Positions 43,623 through 53,033 are shown, counted from the stretch's first letter. The stretch: DNA of 64,000 nt from Ktedonospora formicarum (GCF_016587355.1 NZ_BNJF01000004.1:620001-684000), one strand, 5' to 3'. Numbers and translations: made by a program. The notes: generated by a model from the sequence alone, not told the origin.

Positions 43623-44210
43623 TCAACGTTGCTGACGGGACTGCCCTTGTTCGTTCAGGAACGTTCTCGCCCGAAACAGGTGGGCCTTGACGGTGCGGAT
43701 TGGGAGGGAGAGAACCAAGGCTATTTCTTCATAGGTCAATGCTTGAAGATAGCGTAGGATCAAAACCACGCGAGAGATGGTTGGTAACATGGACAGATCC
43801 TCTCTCTCGATCGTGGTCTGCTGGGACCGTCTTTCCTGTCGATAGGTAGCGTGCCACTTTGACTGCCACCCTTGTCCTGGTGTTTGCTGTTTTTGCTGTT
43901 GTATACACTGTTGATAGGTCAAGCGCAAGAGCCAGAGAGAAAAGGGAGCATCTCTCGGGAGCAAAGGGAGCGCCTTCCATGCTGCCAGGAACGTTTCCTG
44001 CGTGAGGATACTGGCTTCCTCAGCATCCTGCAAGATGTAGAAAGCAAGCGTAAAAATAGGGCGTTGATATTTGCGCACAAGGAGGGCAAATGCTTCCTGA
44101 TCACGGTGTTGACTGGCTTTGATGAGGGAAACGTCGTCCTGCGCCCAGAGCGAGGTGGGAGATCCAAGAGAGACCTGGGCAGATTGAGATGAGCGTATGT
44201 TGTTCTTCAT
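43623..44210 (-). CDS. ECF-type RNA polymerase sigma factor
   Basis: A 195-residue sigma factor. Region 2 is DQEAFALLVRKYQRPIFTLAFYILQDAEEASILTQETFLAAWKALPLLPRDAPFSLWLLRLTYQQCIQQQ. Region 4 is MLPTISRVVLILRYLQALTYEEIALVLSLPIRTVKAHLFRARTFLNEQ. A Gln-rich linker separates them. No anti-sigma gene is adjacent. The kinase operon at 44374-45874 is upstream on the same strand but separated by about 160 nt. Confidence 0.9.
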   Translation of the reverse strand: MKNNIRSSQSAQVSLGSPTSLWAQDDVSLIKASQHRDQEAFALLVRKYQRPIFTLAFYILQDAEEASILTQETFLAAWKALPLLPRDAPFSLWLLRLTYQQCIQQQKQQTPGQGWQSKWHATYRQERRSQQTTIEREDLSMLPTISRVVLILRYLQALTYEEIALVLSLPIRTVKAHLFRARTFLNEQGQSRQQR

Positions 44211-44373
44211 ATCGAACGTTTGTGTGCATACAGGTAACGAGAGATACGAGCGAGACCTCTCAGCAGTGTTGCAACGTTAGGAAATAAGCAACACTCCGAC
44301 CAAAGACAGGAGAGGAGGCGCTTAGCGCCCGCTGATCTGTTGTTGTGTTCATACACACGTTTCTCTCTCAGCG

Positions 44374-44622
44374 TTACGTGTGTTGCTTTCCTCCGTGGAG
44401 ATGAATTGTGACCATTGCGTGCGTGTTTGGTAGCGTTCCTTGGGTGCTTCTCTCTTCAGAAGCATCAAGGCAAGGCCTCCATGGTCTCTCGGCAGCAAGG
44501 TCTTGCATCTCGTACAACAAGCCTATGCACCGATATTCTGCCAGAATAGCGTGATTGTAGCATTCCAGCACGGTTGCTGTCAACAGTTGGTCCCCTTTTT
44601 GGGGCATCTCTTCGACCTTCAT
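44374..44622 (-). CDS. Small protein downstream of a histidine kinase
   Basis: An 82-residue protein starting at ATG 44622 with TGAGGGAAC upstream, 20 nt after the kinase stop on the same strand. Reads MKVEEMPQKGDQLLTATVLECYNHAILAEYRCIGLLYEMQDLAAERPWRPCLDASEERSTQGTLPNTHAMVTIHLHGGKQHT. Position suggests co-transcription with the kinase. No domain recognised; not a receiver domain. Confidence 0.5.
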   Translation of the reverse strand: MKVEEMPQKGDQLLTATVLECYNHAILAEYRCIGLLYEMQDLAAERPWRPCLDASEERSTQGTLPNTHAMVTIHLHGGKQHT

Positions 44623-44641
44623 GGTGCGTAGTTCCCTCAGC

Positions 44642-45874
44642 TCAGGAGTCCGTTCTCTCAACCAGGGGGAGGGTGAACCAGAACGTGGAACCATGCTCAG
44701 AGGAGCTCTCGACCCCTACTTCACCACCCTGTCGTTGAATAAGCTGTCCGCAAATATATAACCCCAGACCAAGGTTGACGCCTGTTCCACTTTGGACGGT
44801 GATTCCTTCGGCACGATAGAAACGTTCCCAGATCTGTTTTTGTTGTTGCGGAGTGAGGCCCTGCCCTCTATCAGTGACAGCTACGCGCACTCGATGCCCT
44901 TCTTTCGTGACCGTGATCACCACAGGTTGGCTGGCTCTCGAATATTTCAGGGCATTCGAGAGGTAATTGGTCACAACTTGCCCTATGCGATCCGCATCTG
45001 CAAGGATCAGTAGCTCTTCTTCTCTCATCTGTAGGGAGATGGTGCGCATTGGGGCAATGGTACATTGGTCATCCACGGCTTCGCGTACAATCGTGGTCAA
45101 GTTGCAGGAAGCAAGATGGAGTTCTAAGCCATTGGCTTGCAGACGTGAGATATCAAGAAGATCATTCACCAGCCGAGTCTGCACTCGTACCTGTCGCTCC
45201 ACTCGCTCAAGGGCCGTTTGCATCGAACTGATTGTGGCGTGGAGTTCAGGATATGGCGTGGCATTCTCGCTCAATTGCGCGAGGCGTCGGCTCACAAGCT
45301 GAAGATTCCCCTTGATAGTGGTCATGGGGGTTTGTAATTCATGGCCGGTAATGCCAATAAACTCATCCATGCGCCGAACCGTTTCACGCAGCACCAACTC
45401 GGTTGCATGAGCAATGGCCTGCTCTTCAAGAAGCCGCTCACGTTGGGTAATATCGCGATTTATCTCTACAATAGCCAGGAGACGCCCGGAAGATGGACGA
45501 CGAATCAGCCCCTGACGGCTTTCCACAATCACCTCTCGTCCATCACGACACGTGTGGGTCAGTGTGCCTTCCCATTGGCCTTCCTGGATAAGCAGGGCTT
45601 CGACAGCTTCCAGTGAATGCGAAAAGCGTGGCTGAAGCAGGGTATGAGATGTTTTTCCCACAGCTTCTTCTGCACTCCAGCCGTAGAGTTCCTGTGCGCC
45701 TCGATTCCAGGAAAGAATCACATCATGAGAGTCACGAATGAGAACTGCATCATGGGCACGTTCGAGCAATTGTGCCTGAAGTTGAATCACGTTGTCGAAA
45801 GAGGCGTCCATATCACCGGGATGATACTGAGGTGAAGAAGAACCATCATCGTCATTCTGAGCAGCTTTCCACAT
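44642..45874 (-). CDS. PAS-domain sensor histidine kinase
   Basis: A ~410-residue soluble kinase. The PAS domain (LERAHDAVLIRDSHDVILSWNRGAQELYGWSAEEAVGKTSHTLLQ ... GRLLAIVEINRDITQRERLLEEQ) covers residues ~35-150. His178 lies in IGITGHELQTPMTTIKGNLQ; the N box is VVTNYLSNALKYS and the G boxes are VTDRGQGLTPQQQKQIWERFYRAEG and GLGLYICGQLIQRQGG. I used ATG 45874; the frame is open to 45967 without a ribosome site. Followed closely by a small gene (44374-44622). Confidence 0.9.
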   Translation of the reverse strand: MWKAAQNDDDGSSSPQYHPGDMDASFDNVIQLQAQLLERAHDAVLIRDSHDVILSWNRGAQELYGWSAEEAVGKTSHTLLQPRFSHSLEAVEALLIQEGQWEGTLTHTCRDGREVIVESRQGLIRRPSSGRLLAIVEINRDITQRERLLEEQAIAHATELVLRETVRRMDEFIGITGHELQTPMTTIKGNLQLVSRRLAQLSENATPYPELHATISSMQTALERVERQVRVQTRLVNDLLDISRLQANGLELHLASCNLTTIVREAVDDQCTIAPMRTISLQMREEELLILADADRIGQVVTNYLSNALKYSRASQPVVITVTKEGHRVRVAVTDRGQGLTPQQQKQIWERFYRAEGITVQSGTGVNLGLGLYICGQLIQRQGGEVGVESSSEHGSTFWFTLPLVERTDS

Positions 45875-46139
45875 CTGTTGCAGGGGAACTCCTTTCTTTG
45901 AGCAGATACCCAATCTCAGGGGCAAGAAGGAAGAGACAGGGCCTGGCCCTGCCTCTTCTTCCCGCATCCGTATGCCTCATCGTGTGGGATACAGAGCAGG
46001 CAGGCGCGAAGAGAGGTGTGCATCACAAGCAGATATGACTCTCCTGAGGTCCTGACCATGCTGTTACTCTTCTGCGCCTTACAAACAAGTACAATACCTT
46101 TTGAGGACATGGACGAGATTCCGTTGGGTCTTCTTCTCG

Positions 46140-46228
46140 TCAATCGCTCGGGAAAGCATCCCTCATTTCCCGCTCTAGTATAGCACGGAGTGTTTCCACT
46201 CCGTCTGAGAGCTCCCCGTGCTGAAGCA
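46140..46228 (-). pseudogene. tnpB: tnpB 3' tail, separated by IS50-like element
   Basis: If the IS50-like element and one copy of its 10-bp target are removed, the tnpB frame from 47726-48206 continues here as HGELSDGVETLRAILEREMRDAFPSD and ends at TGA (46140-46142). The stretch includes a GGAGTG..CACTCC hairpin typical of IS605 right ends, so coding and element-end RNA overlap. Confidence 0.6.
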
Positions 46229-47715
46229 CTGACACTTACACACAAATTATGAAGGATGGAGAAGAGCAGCGAGATGAACGCCATCCAAGACGTCCATGAC
46301 CCGCATCCATCCTTTCCATAAGGTCTGCCATCCAGGGGGACCATCGCTCTTACGGTCGAGGTAGCCTCCCAGGCGCGCAATGGCGTGCCACACCTCTTTG
46401 GCCGTAGTGATACTGCGATGGCGTTTATCCAGGAAGAGAAGAACCTGGGTGGCTTCTTGCGAAATCACGTTGGTCGCAGGCGTTTCCTCCGCTTCCTGCG
46501 CCGTGTGCCGAATGACGAGCAAGCGCAGGGCTATGGGAGTCAGCAGCGCAAGCAATTTCCATTGGGCCTGTATGCTTTGCAGATTGTGCTGTTCCATCCG
46601 GCAGCCCGTTTTGAGGGCCTTGTGGAAGTCCTCCAGCAGCCAGCGCCAGCTATACCATTGCACCACTTCCCAGGCTTCGTCTACACAGGTGATCGGCAGC
46701 GTTGTCAACAAAATCCACTCCAACGGCTCCTGTCCTTCGGGTGGCTGCGATTCCCAGACGCGCACCACCCAGGCGGAGACATCGGTGTTGTGCAAACAGG
46801 CTCCGTGCAGAGGAGGCTGGACATGGACCTGTTGACAAGTGATCTGTAAAAGCGCTTCTCGTTTGGGCTGAGCGCGTTGAGCAGGAATGGTGACTGGGCG
46901 GGCATTGATGGGTGAAAGAAGACGAGCGAGAGACTTGAGAAGACCTTCGTTCATCTCAGCTTGCTCATCTTCTTGCGACATCTCGATGCGGCGATCTTGG
47001 GCGACTCGCAAAACAAAGTCATATCCAAGCTCCTCACACGTCTGCCAAAACGTGTACACATCGCTATTGCTGTCGCTCACGTAGATCCATTGGTGCTGCT
47101 GGGGAACCCGCCCGATCTCTTGAATGCTCTTTTCCCATACCTGCGATTCTCGCTTCCGCTTTTTGCGCTGCGCCTTTGTCTCCCCAAGGGGAGCGAGCTC
47201 ACGAATGAATGGGGAAAGCATCATGCATCCTAAGAGAGCCTGCGTTTGAGGGTCCATCGCGAGCACCGTGTGCAAGCTGAATCCGATATCGTCTCGGCTG
47301 TTGCCCACCGGCCCTCGACCTTTGAGGGCGTTATGCCTTGTGAAGTCAAACTCAGTCGTGTCAGCCAACAGCAGCGTTCGAACGAGTTGGGTCGCCGCGT
47401 GGTAGGTTTGGCTCCAGTGAGGGAGAATGAGATCCGCATATCCGAATGCCGGGTTACTCAGAAAGCGATATCCCCCTTGCGTCTCTCCCCAGGTCTCGAA
47501 CGCGTGAGGCAAGGAAGCCGATGGGTCCTCTGCCAGAGTGTTGGCGATCTTGATCAAACGATCCGTCCGACGCGGATCTCCCAATTCTGCGGCTCCGAAG
47601 GTCTGGATGGTCCATTCTTCGGCGTGCTGTAGTGGGTCTTGTTCCATGAGCCTTCCTCCTTGGCTTGTTTCTGACATCTCCTTTCAGCACGCCACGAGTT
47701 GTGTGTAAGTGTCAG
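46229..47715 (-). mobile_element. IS50 (Tn5)-like IS4-family element with 10-bp target duplication
   Basis: Inverted ends CTGACACTTACACACAA (46229-46245) and its complement (47699-47715), close to the Tn5 outside-end sequence. Exact TGCTGAAGCA flanks both sides (46219-46228 and 47716-47725). It inserted into the 3' part of a tnpB gene. Intact transposase, so a recent event. Confidence 0.9.
46247..47647 (-). CDS. Tn5-like IS4-family transposase, intact
   Basis: A 466-residue DDE transposase resembling Tn5 transposase. N-terminal EEWTIQTFGAAELGDPRRTDRLIKIANTLAEDPSASLPHAFETWGETQGGYRFLSNP is the DNA-binding part. The first Asp is in LLLADTTEFDFTRH, the second in IYVSDSNSDVYTFW. The YREK-type signature with Glu is QWYSWRWLLEDFHKALKTGCRMEQ. 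ATG 47647 has GGAGGAAGG upstream; the frame is open to 47677. Undamaged, so probably active. Confidence 0.9.
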   Translation of the reverse strand: MEQDPLQHAEEWTIQTFGAAELGDPRRTDRLIKIANTLAEDPSASLPHAFETWGETQGGYRFLSNPAFGYADLILPHWSQTYHAATQLVRTLLLADTTEFDFTRHNALKGRGPVGNSRDDIGFSLHTVLAMDPQTQALLGCMMLSPFIRELAPLGETKAQRKKRKRESQVWEKSIQEIGRVPQQHQWIYVSDSNSDVYTFWQTCEELGYDFVLRVAQDRRIEMSQEDEQAEMNEGLLKSLARLLSPINARPVTIPAQRAQPKREALLQITCQQVHVQPPLHGACLHNTDVSAWVVRVWESQPPEGQEPLEWILLTTLPITCVDEAWEVVQWYSWRWLLEDFHKALKTGCRMEQHNLQSIQAQWKLLALLTPIALRLLVIRHTAQEAEETPATNVISQEATQVLLFLDKRHRSITTAKEVWHAIARLGGYLDRKSDGPPGWQTLWKGWMRVMDVLDGVHLAALLHPS

Positions 47716-48206
47716 TGCTGAAGCAGCGGAGGTTCCAGAGGTTCGTCCCACGCTTCCAGTTCTTCATCTTCAGGATGAGGAGCTGGCTCTAATGGAGGTT
47801 CCTCTGAACTTTTGGGCAGACGCACTCTGGCTCGAGTCAGACCCAAGCTTTGGGGCAGGTCCTGCCCCTCTTTCGCGCGTTGGATGAGACACTCGTGTGC
47901 TGCCCGCAGGCGCGCCTCCGCACCTTCCCAATACGCCTGGTATCGGGCACACGAGGGGATGGGATCTCTTGGATTAAGATAGGCAGCCAGAAACGCCGAG
48001 TAGAGATCGCGCTGCACGGGACCCACACCACACTCGCACTGATGCCAGCGCTGAGAGAGCGGTTTCTTCACCCGCTTGCCACAGCCATGACACCATTGGC
48101 TCAGCGCTGTGGTGCGTGTGGGGACTTCCACCAGGGTGCCGCCCGTGCTTGCAACGGTGCGTTTCAACCATGCTACCAACATCCCTGGTGCTCGTAGCCC
48201 CACGCT
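47716..48206 (-). pseudogene. tnpB: tnpB second exon (zinc ribbon and RuvC-III)
   Basis: Continues the tnpB first exon in phase after the group II intron: SVGLRAPGMLVAWLKRTVASTGGTLVEVPTRTTALSQWCHGCGKRVKKPLSQRWHQCECGVGPVQRDLYSAFLAAYL. It has the zinc ribbon (CHGC...CECG) and RuvC-III Asp (QRDLYSAFLA). A long acidic tail follows (EEPPLEPAPHPEDEELEAWDEPLEPPLLQH). The native reading continues beyond the IS50-like element at 46228. Splicing would restore frame with exon 1, but the IS still disrupts the 3' end. Confidence 0.85.
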
Positions 48207-48212
48207 ATTAAC

Positions 48213-50012
48213 CTAAGCAGAGGAGTCACCTCCTCTGCTCGGCTTCAGAACCGTGCTTGAGATTTTCACCTCACACGGCTCCTCAGTTGTACAGTCATTG
48301 TCATTGATGCTCGTCTTTTGCAACCTCGCGTGTCTTTCGTCATGGCAGTGTCGATGAATTGCCATGAGATTGTGCAGTACATCGTTGCTGTGATTGCAAT
48401 CGATGTGGTCAATTTCTATCAGGTCACCCTCTCGAAATATGAGTTCACACCACCTACATTTGCCCTGTTGTTTTCGTAAGAGCTTTGCGAGTTTGCCTTT
48501 TGTCATGGAATGGTTTGCTATTCGCTGGCTCCAATAGACCAAGTTTCCATCGTAGGGGCTTGCTGCTCCTTTGACTTTCACATGCCTTTTGATTACTGTG
48601 TCGCGGTGGTTTTTCAGGTTGAGTTCTCCATTCCCAAAGACCCAATGGCGTTCTCCTACTGTTTTCCAGTATTTTTCCGTTCTCCATTGTGTGTTCTTGT
48701 GTGGATGCCTGAATTTTGCCCATGAACGCAGTTTTTGGTAGACCAGATGATCGCATTTCTGGTAGGTCTCTTTCGAGACCACCGTTTGATAGTATCTTGA
48801 CCATCCTACGATTTTAGGATTTAACTCCGCAATAAGCTTCTCTTGTGGTGCTCCTTTCAGTGATCGTACCACTTGTTGAATGTCTCGGAGGTGTCGTTTG
48901 ACTTTTTCTTTCTCTGGCTTAATAATGGTTTTAAACCCGAGAGGTTTTCCGTGTCCATTCTTCCCCGTGTGCGTTTTCCCTACGGGAAATTGTCGGATGG
49001 TGAAGCCCAGAAAGTCAAATCCAGCTGGACCTCCTCGTGCTTTGAGTGTATGGGCGATTTTTGTTTTACTTGGTTTTAGCTCTAACCCTATGGTTTGTAA
49101 CCACTGTATGGCTAGTGTCTGGGCTTTCTTTACTCCTTCCTCTGTCGGGTGTAACACCACAAAATCATCAGCATATCGGATGACTTGAGGAATACCCTCC
49201 TTGGGCTTATATGCGCTTGTTATGGTCGTTTCTAGTCCGTGTAATGCAATATTTGCCAGTAATGGAGAAATTACTCCTCCTTGCGGAGTTCCTGCTTCTG
49301 TTTTCACAAACATTTCATTTTCAATCGCACCCGCTTTTAACCATGTTGTGATCGCCTGAGTCAGTTGTGGATAGGTCGTAAGTTTCCTTATCAGTTCTTC
49401 ATGGTTGATGTTGTCAAAACAACCTGCAATATCAGCATCTAGCACAAATTTTCCTTTGTGTTTGATGCTGATAAAGATTGCATCGATCGCGTCATGGCAG
49501 GAACGACCGGGACGAAAACCATAACTATTGATCTCGAACTTGGCCTCCCATTCTGGTTCAAGGGCAAGTTTGACGAGCATTTGTCGCGCTCGCTCCGAGA
49601 GAACGGGAATGCCTAATGGCCTTTTCTCTTGCTTTCCCGGTTTCGGAATGTGGATTCTTCGGACGGGGGGCGATTTTTCGGGCCATTGTTGAGGATGGAT
49701 GTGTTTCACAAGATCAAGTCTTTGTGCCGGTTTGACTGATTTTACTCCGTCAATCCCAGCCGTCTTTTTTCCCTGATTATCCTGCGTCACCTTTCGTACC
49801 GCCAGGGTTCGGGCTGCTTCCGACTTGATCAGCAGTTTCTGAAGTTTCTGTACTGCTCTTTGGTTGCCTTGTTGACTCGCTCGGAAAATGCGCTTTTGGA
49901 TGCGGAAGCAATGTTTCTCTAGCTTGCGCCAGGGAATGCTGCTCCAAGCCTCACTCTCAGGGTCATTGGCCTTCTTTGAGGTTTTGATCCTGGATGCTTT
50001 CCTCTCTGCCAT
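48213..50012 (-). CDS. ltrA: Group II intron reverse transcriptase/maturase with HNH endonuclease
   Basis: A 599-residue intron-encoded protein. RT blocks: RPLGIPVLSERARQMLVKLALEPEWEAKFEINSYGFRPGRSCHDAIDAIF, FVLDADIAGCFDNINHEEL, EAGTPQGGVISPLLANIALHGLE, and catalytic VIRYADDFVVLH. The maturase X domain includes LIAELNPKIVGWSRYYQTVVSKETYQKCDHLVYQKLRSWAKFRHP. The HNH domain is CRWCELIFREGDLIEIDHIDCNHSNDVLHNLMAIHRHCHDERH. The C-terminal ~25 codons run through RNA domains V and VI. It promotes splicing and retrohoming of its intron. It is not the same intron as the broken one at 1334-7270. Confidence 0.95.
   Translation of the reverse strand: MAERKASRIKTSKKANDPESEAWSSIPWRKLEKHCFRIQKRIFRASQQGNQRAVQKLQKLLIKSEAARTLAVRKVTQDNQGKKTAGIDGVKSVKPAQRLDLVKHIHPQQWPEKSPPVRRIHIPKPGKQEKRPLGIPVLSERARQMLVKLALEPEWEAKFEINSYGFRPGRSCHDAIDAIFISIKHKGKFVLDADIAGCFDNINHEELIRKLTTYPQLTQAITTWLKAGAIENEMFVKTEAGTPQGGVISPLLANIALHGLETTITSAYKPKEGIPQVIRYADDFVVLHPTEEGVKKAQTLAIQWLQTIGLELKPSKTKIAHTLKARGGPAGFDFLGFTIRQFPVGKTHTGKNGHGKPLGFKTIIKPEKEKVKRHLRDIQQVVRSLKGAPQEKLIAELNPKIVGWSRYYQTVVSKETYQKCDHLVYQKLRSWAKFRHPHKNTQWRTEKYWKTVGERHWVFGNGELNLKNHRDTVIKRHVKVKGAASPYDGNLVYWSQRIANHSMTKGKLAKLLRKQQGKCRWCELIFREGDLIEIDHIDCNHSNDVLHNLMAIHRHCHDERHARLQKTSINDNDCTTEEPCEVKISSTVLKPSRGGDSSA
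48248..48281 (-). ncRNA. Group II intron domain V
   Basis: A 34-nt hairpin on the minus strand, starting GAGCCGTGTGAGG, with a GTGAAAAT-type tip and ending GCACGGTTC: close to the bacterial domain V consensus. It overlaps the 3' end of the intron protein frame. Domain VI follows (GCAGAGGAG/CTCCTCTGC, ~48216-48240). Confidence 0.9.
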
Positions 50013-50593
50013 CGTACTTGTGCCTTTTCCTTCTGTACTACCGCGCTTACGTCAGCATATCCTGGACGTTACTCCAGGCATTCGCTTTTTAAGCGATCTC
50101 GCCAGGAGAGGCATACGGTTGGCACCTGCTCATGGTATCGACCTCCCTTGAGAGCCTTGACCTGGTTATTCCGTTCCTGTTACCTGTTTTGCGCTATCGT
50201 AGGTCTGCACTATCCACCGATGAACTCTTTGGGTGATGAGAAGAGCGGCAAAAATCCCTTCTCCAGTTCATGTTCCCTTTTTGGGCAAGCCTCTTATTCT
50301 GCGTAGGCTTGGTACAGTTAACGATGGTTCTTTCATGCATTCGTTTCATCCGTCTTGTGAGACGAACTGCTGACCGTAATAGCCTGCTAGAAGAGATCAA
50401 CAGGGCAGACTCCTGTCTTATCCTCATTTAAACCCGCTTTGGAGATTGATGACCAGTCGCTACTCCAGGGTTTATGCTGTTTCCTCATCACCAGAGGAGA
50501 GAGGAATTACACCTCTCATCAGGCAACAAGTTGTCTCGTGTTCGCGAGCTCGTCATCCCTCGATCTTCTCGATTTCGACGAAACGGATCGCAC

Positions 50594-51730
50594 CGTGCCA
50601 AACTGCTTCTGCCATGCCTTGTAGGAGATCTTTTCGAGGATGATGGTCTTGCCCAGCGCCATCACCTCATGGACTTTGCGGCCATGCAGGCTCTTGCGGT
50701 GTGCTGCCAGCTTGCGCTCTTTGGTCGCTTTGCGTCGCCTCGTTGCCTGGTAGCGCTTGCTTTGTTTCCACGGTCGCTTCTTGGCCCCTTGCTTCTTGAT
50801 GCGCCCCTTCGCGTCGTAGTGCTCAGGGTTGCCTGCTCGCCGCTGTCGATCCATCTGCCGCTGCAAGCGACGTATGGCCTTGGCGTCAGGGGCCAGTTCG
50901 GCGCAGAATACCTCCAGGCTGGCTTCTCCTTCCTGGGGAACGAGCGCCAGGGTCGAGGGACCCAGGTCAGCACCAACGATCCCTTGCCCAACCGTGTGCT
51001 TCGCTTTGCGGTGAGGCGTCCCCTCTAAGGCGAGCTGCACGACGTAGCGGTTGCCCTCGGCATCGGCTCCAGCCGCTCTCTTGCTGCTGGCAGGACGCTG
51101 GAGGAGACGGGCGTACTTGATGCGATGTCTGAGCCCATGGGTCACCACCTCATCCTGCCAATTGATGAGGGCTGGGAGATGGTCACCGTTCCAGAGGAGG
51201 AACCCTGCATTTCCTGCTTCGGGTGGCTGCAGGACAAAGCGCAGACCAGTATCATTGCGCTTGTTCTCGATGCTGCAGAAGCCTCGCCCTCTGCTCTTGA
51301 ACCGCACCCGCCTGGCGTGACCGAGGCAGACACGATTGAGGGCACGGTAGGAGCGAGTGGCCAGGGTTTGGGCGAGTACCGCCTCAATGTGCTCGGCAAT
51401 CCAGCCCACACGCAAGCCTTTGACCGCTTGATGCAGGGCGGATTCGGTGAAGCCATGGGCTTTGCGCAAGGCGGAGAACGCCGCCGCTCGCTCCGCCTTG
51501 TGGGCGCGAGAAATGGAGCGGGCCTCTTGCCAGGCGGGATCAGCGCGCATGCGGCGCAGGCGCTGTTGCCCCAGGGAAAGGATGGCATTGGAGAGCTGAC
51601 GGGCCGCTTCCAGATGGGCGCGCAGGCGCTTGGCCTGCCCGGCGTTCACCACGAGGGGCAGTTCCAGCAGGAAGGTGGGGGTGCGGATGGTGGGTGCTTG
51701 TGTGTGATTGCTTGCAGCCTGACGCTTCAT
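50594..51730 (-). CDS. tnpB: tnpB first exon, TnpB N-terminal and RuvC-I/II part
   Basis: 5' part of a TnpB-type nuclease gene, starting at ATG 51730 (AGGAGAG upstream). Contains the wedge/REC-like region (NAGQAKRLRAHLEAARQLSNAILSLGQQRLRRMRADPAWQEARSI...). RuvC-I Asp is in GIVGADLGPSTLALVPQEG and RuvC-II Glu in KTIILEKISYKAWQKQFGT. At T380, counted from the start, the group II intron begins. Unspliced, the frame reads 25 codons of intron and stops at 50519. This TnpB is of a different subgroup from the 35180-38193 pair (ends ...YKAWQKQFGTSVGLRAPGM). Confidence 0.85.
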
Positions 51731-52171
51731 TATCCCATCTCTCCTGTGCATGGCGCTTTGTGTCTAGAGCATATGTTCCATAGGATAGCAGCGTGGTGAC
51801 CTCTCGTCAAGTGCCCCACCATCCGCTGGTGCGAGGATCCGCCCCTCCCCTGCGCCTTTCAAGGAACGGCGATGCATCCCTGCCATCAATGAGCAGGGCT
51901 TTCTCGCTCGGATTCTTGTAAAATGGCAACGATGCTGTTTTTGTCCTTTTGTACGCCGCTTTGTCTCCTATGGCGGCACTACTCAATTTTGGAAAAAATA
52001 CGCGTTTCAGGGAGGCGGCCATTGACAATCGCTCGCCAAAGATGCCATACTGAGGGTGGAAACATGCTGTGCGAATTTTCTTCACTTTCCATCTGTGCTC
52101 ACTCGTTGCTCGTGATCCCACGATTGAACGCTCCCCTCTCCCATCACAAGCCTTCTCGCAGAGAGCCTGAT
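51731..52171. other. Intergenic region upstream of tnpB
   Basis: Probably contains the left end of the tnpB element and promoters in both directions. No gene, strong hairpin or repeat picked out. Confidence 0.35.
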
Positions 52172-52375
52172 ATGCCTGGTAGATACCGTGTGGTCATCAT
52201 AAGGAGTGACCGTTCTGGCCAAGTTATCCATGAGGTGCATTCCCCTCATTTTTACCGTGGAATGTTCTTCCCAGAAGAGGCAGGTTTCCTATCTGTCTCA
52301 AAAGGAGCCAGCGCTGATGACCTACGCACTCCAAAACAGGGGCAACGAATACCAAGAAGCCCACCACATAGCTGA
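52172..52375 (+). CDS. Possible small protein (67 residues)
   Basis: ATG 52172 behind AGAGAGCC; reads MPGRYRVVIIRSDRSGQVIHEVHSPHFYRGMFFPEEAGFLSVSKGASADDLRTPKQGQ... The first 45 residues are strand-rich and protein-like. It overlaps the next gene by 59 nt, whose start seems better supported, so the tail may be non-native. Uncertain. Confidence 0.35.
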   Translation: MPGRYRVVIIRSDRSGQVIHEVHSPHFYRGMFFPEEAGFLSVSKGASADDLRTPKQGQRIPRSPPHS

Positions 52376-53033
52376 ACAGCTTACAGCCAGCTGTAAACAG
52401 CTTCATATCCCGCTCGATGCTATTGACTGGCAACAGTTGGGGATGCAGGCTTCCGTAAAAGTGGATCGTATCGAGATTGCTTCGCTCCTGACCCTCAGCC
52501 GACGCACAAGTGCTGATCTTCTTCGTTCCATCCAAATCAAGCTGTTCGAACATGCAGCTCTCAAAGCTATTCATGCACACCCTCACCTGAAAGCCTTGAT
52601 GTGGGCCCCTGTTGATGTTGTTCAACCACAAGCCTTTTTAAGCCTCTGGATTGTAACGACAGAAACGGATGAGCGTGTTCCCATCACTGAGTCCCTTCAA
52701 CAGGGGCGTCGCGTGTATGAACCCTACAGGCTTGACGGAAGTAAGGAACAACTTCTCCTGTTGTTTGGACCGATGGGGGAAGGCACATATCCACTTGGTG
52801 AGAAGATTACCTTTCAGGTGCGAGAACGCCACTATACTGGAGAGATCTGCTACATCCTTTCTCCTGGCAAAAATCCGCTAAACCGGAAGTATGTCTCAAA
52901 AGGATCTCCAAGCAGACCAGGCAACGCATACGCCAGTGACAGCGTGGCCCGATACCTGGTACATTGCCATGATGGCTTTCCCCATATTGTGACGCAATTA
53001 CAAATCACCGACAAGGGAGAAACGCCCTCCTGA
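52317..53033 (+). CDS. Hypothetical protein (238 residues)
   Basis: Starts at ATG 52317 with AAAAGGAG 9 nt upstream. N-terminal ~120 residues look helical (MTYALQNRGNEYQEAHHIAEQLTASCKQLHIPLDAIDWQQLGMQASVKVDRIEIASLLTLSRRTSADLLRSIQIKLFEHAALKAIHAHPHL). The C-terminal half is strand-rich (WIVTTETDERVPITESLQQGRRVYEPYRLDGSKEQLLLLFGPMGEGTYPLGEKITFQVRERHYTGEICYILSPGK...). Strong coding character, no known motif, no membrane segment. Possibly a regulator or sensor; no function assigned. Confidence 0.7.
   Translation: MTYALQNRGNEYQEAHHIAEQLTASCKQLHIPLDAIDWQQLGMQASVKVDRIEIASLLTLSRRTSADLLRSIQIKLFEHAALKAIHAHPHLKALMWAPVDVVQPQAFLSLWIVTTETDERVPITESLQQGRRVYEPYRLDGSKEQLLLLFGPMGEGTYPLGEKITFQVRERHYTGEICYILSPGKNPLNRKYVSKGSPSRPGNAYASDSVARYLVHCHDGFPHIVTQLQITDKGETPS

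Larger units (their letters stand above)
48207..50593 (-). mobile_element. Full-length group II intron inside tnpB
   Basis: Boundaries follow from the host gene: exon 1 ends ...CAGTTTGGCACG, the intron starts GTGCGATCC (50593), ends ...GGTTAAT (48207), and exon 2 resumes AGCGTGGGGCTA. Joining gives QFGT-SVGLRAPGML, an uninterrupted TnpB sequence. The GTGCG start, AT end, intact protein and canonical domain V support an active intron of about 2.39 kb, in the same orientation as its host gene. Confidence 0.9.

Noticed and set aside
46380..46849. Two overlapping plus-strand frames of ~150 codons
   Set aside because: Antisense to the intact Tn5-like transposase.
51125..51799. 224-codon plus-strand frame
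   Set aside because: Antisense to the tnpB first exon; no coding evidence of its own.
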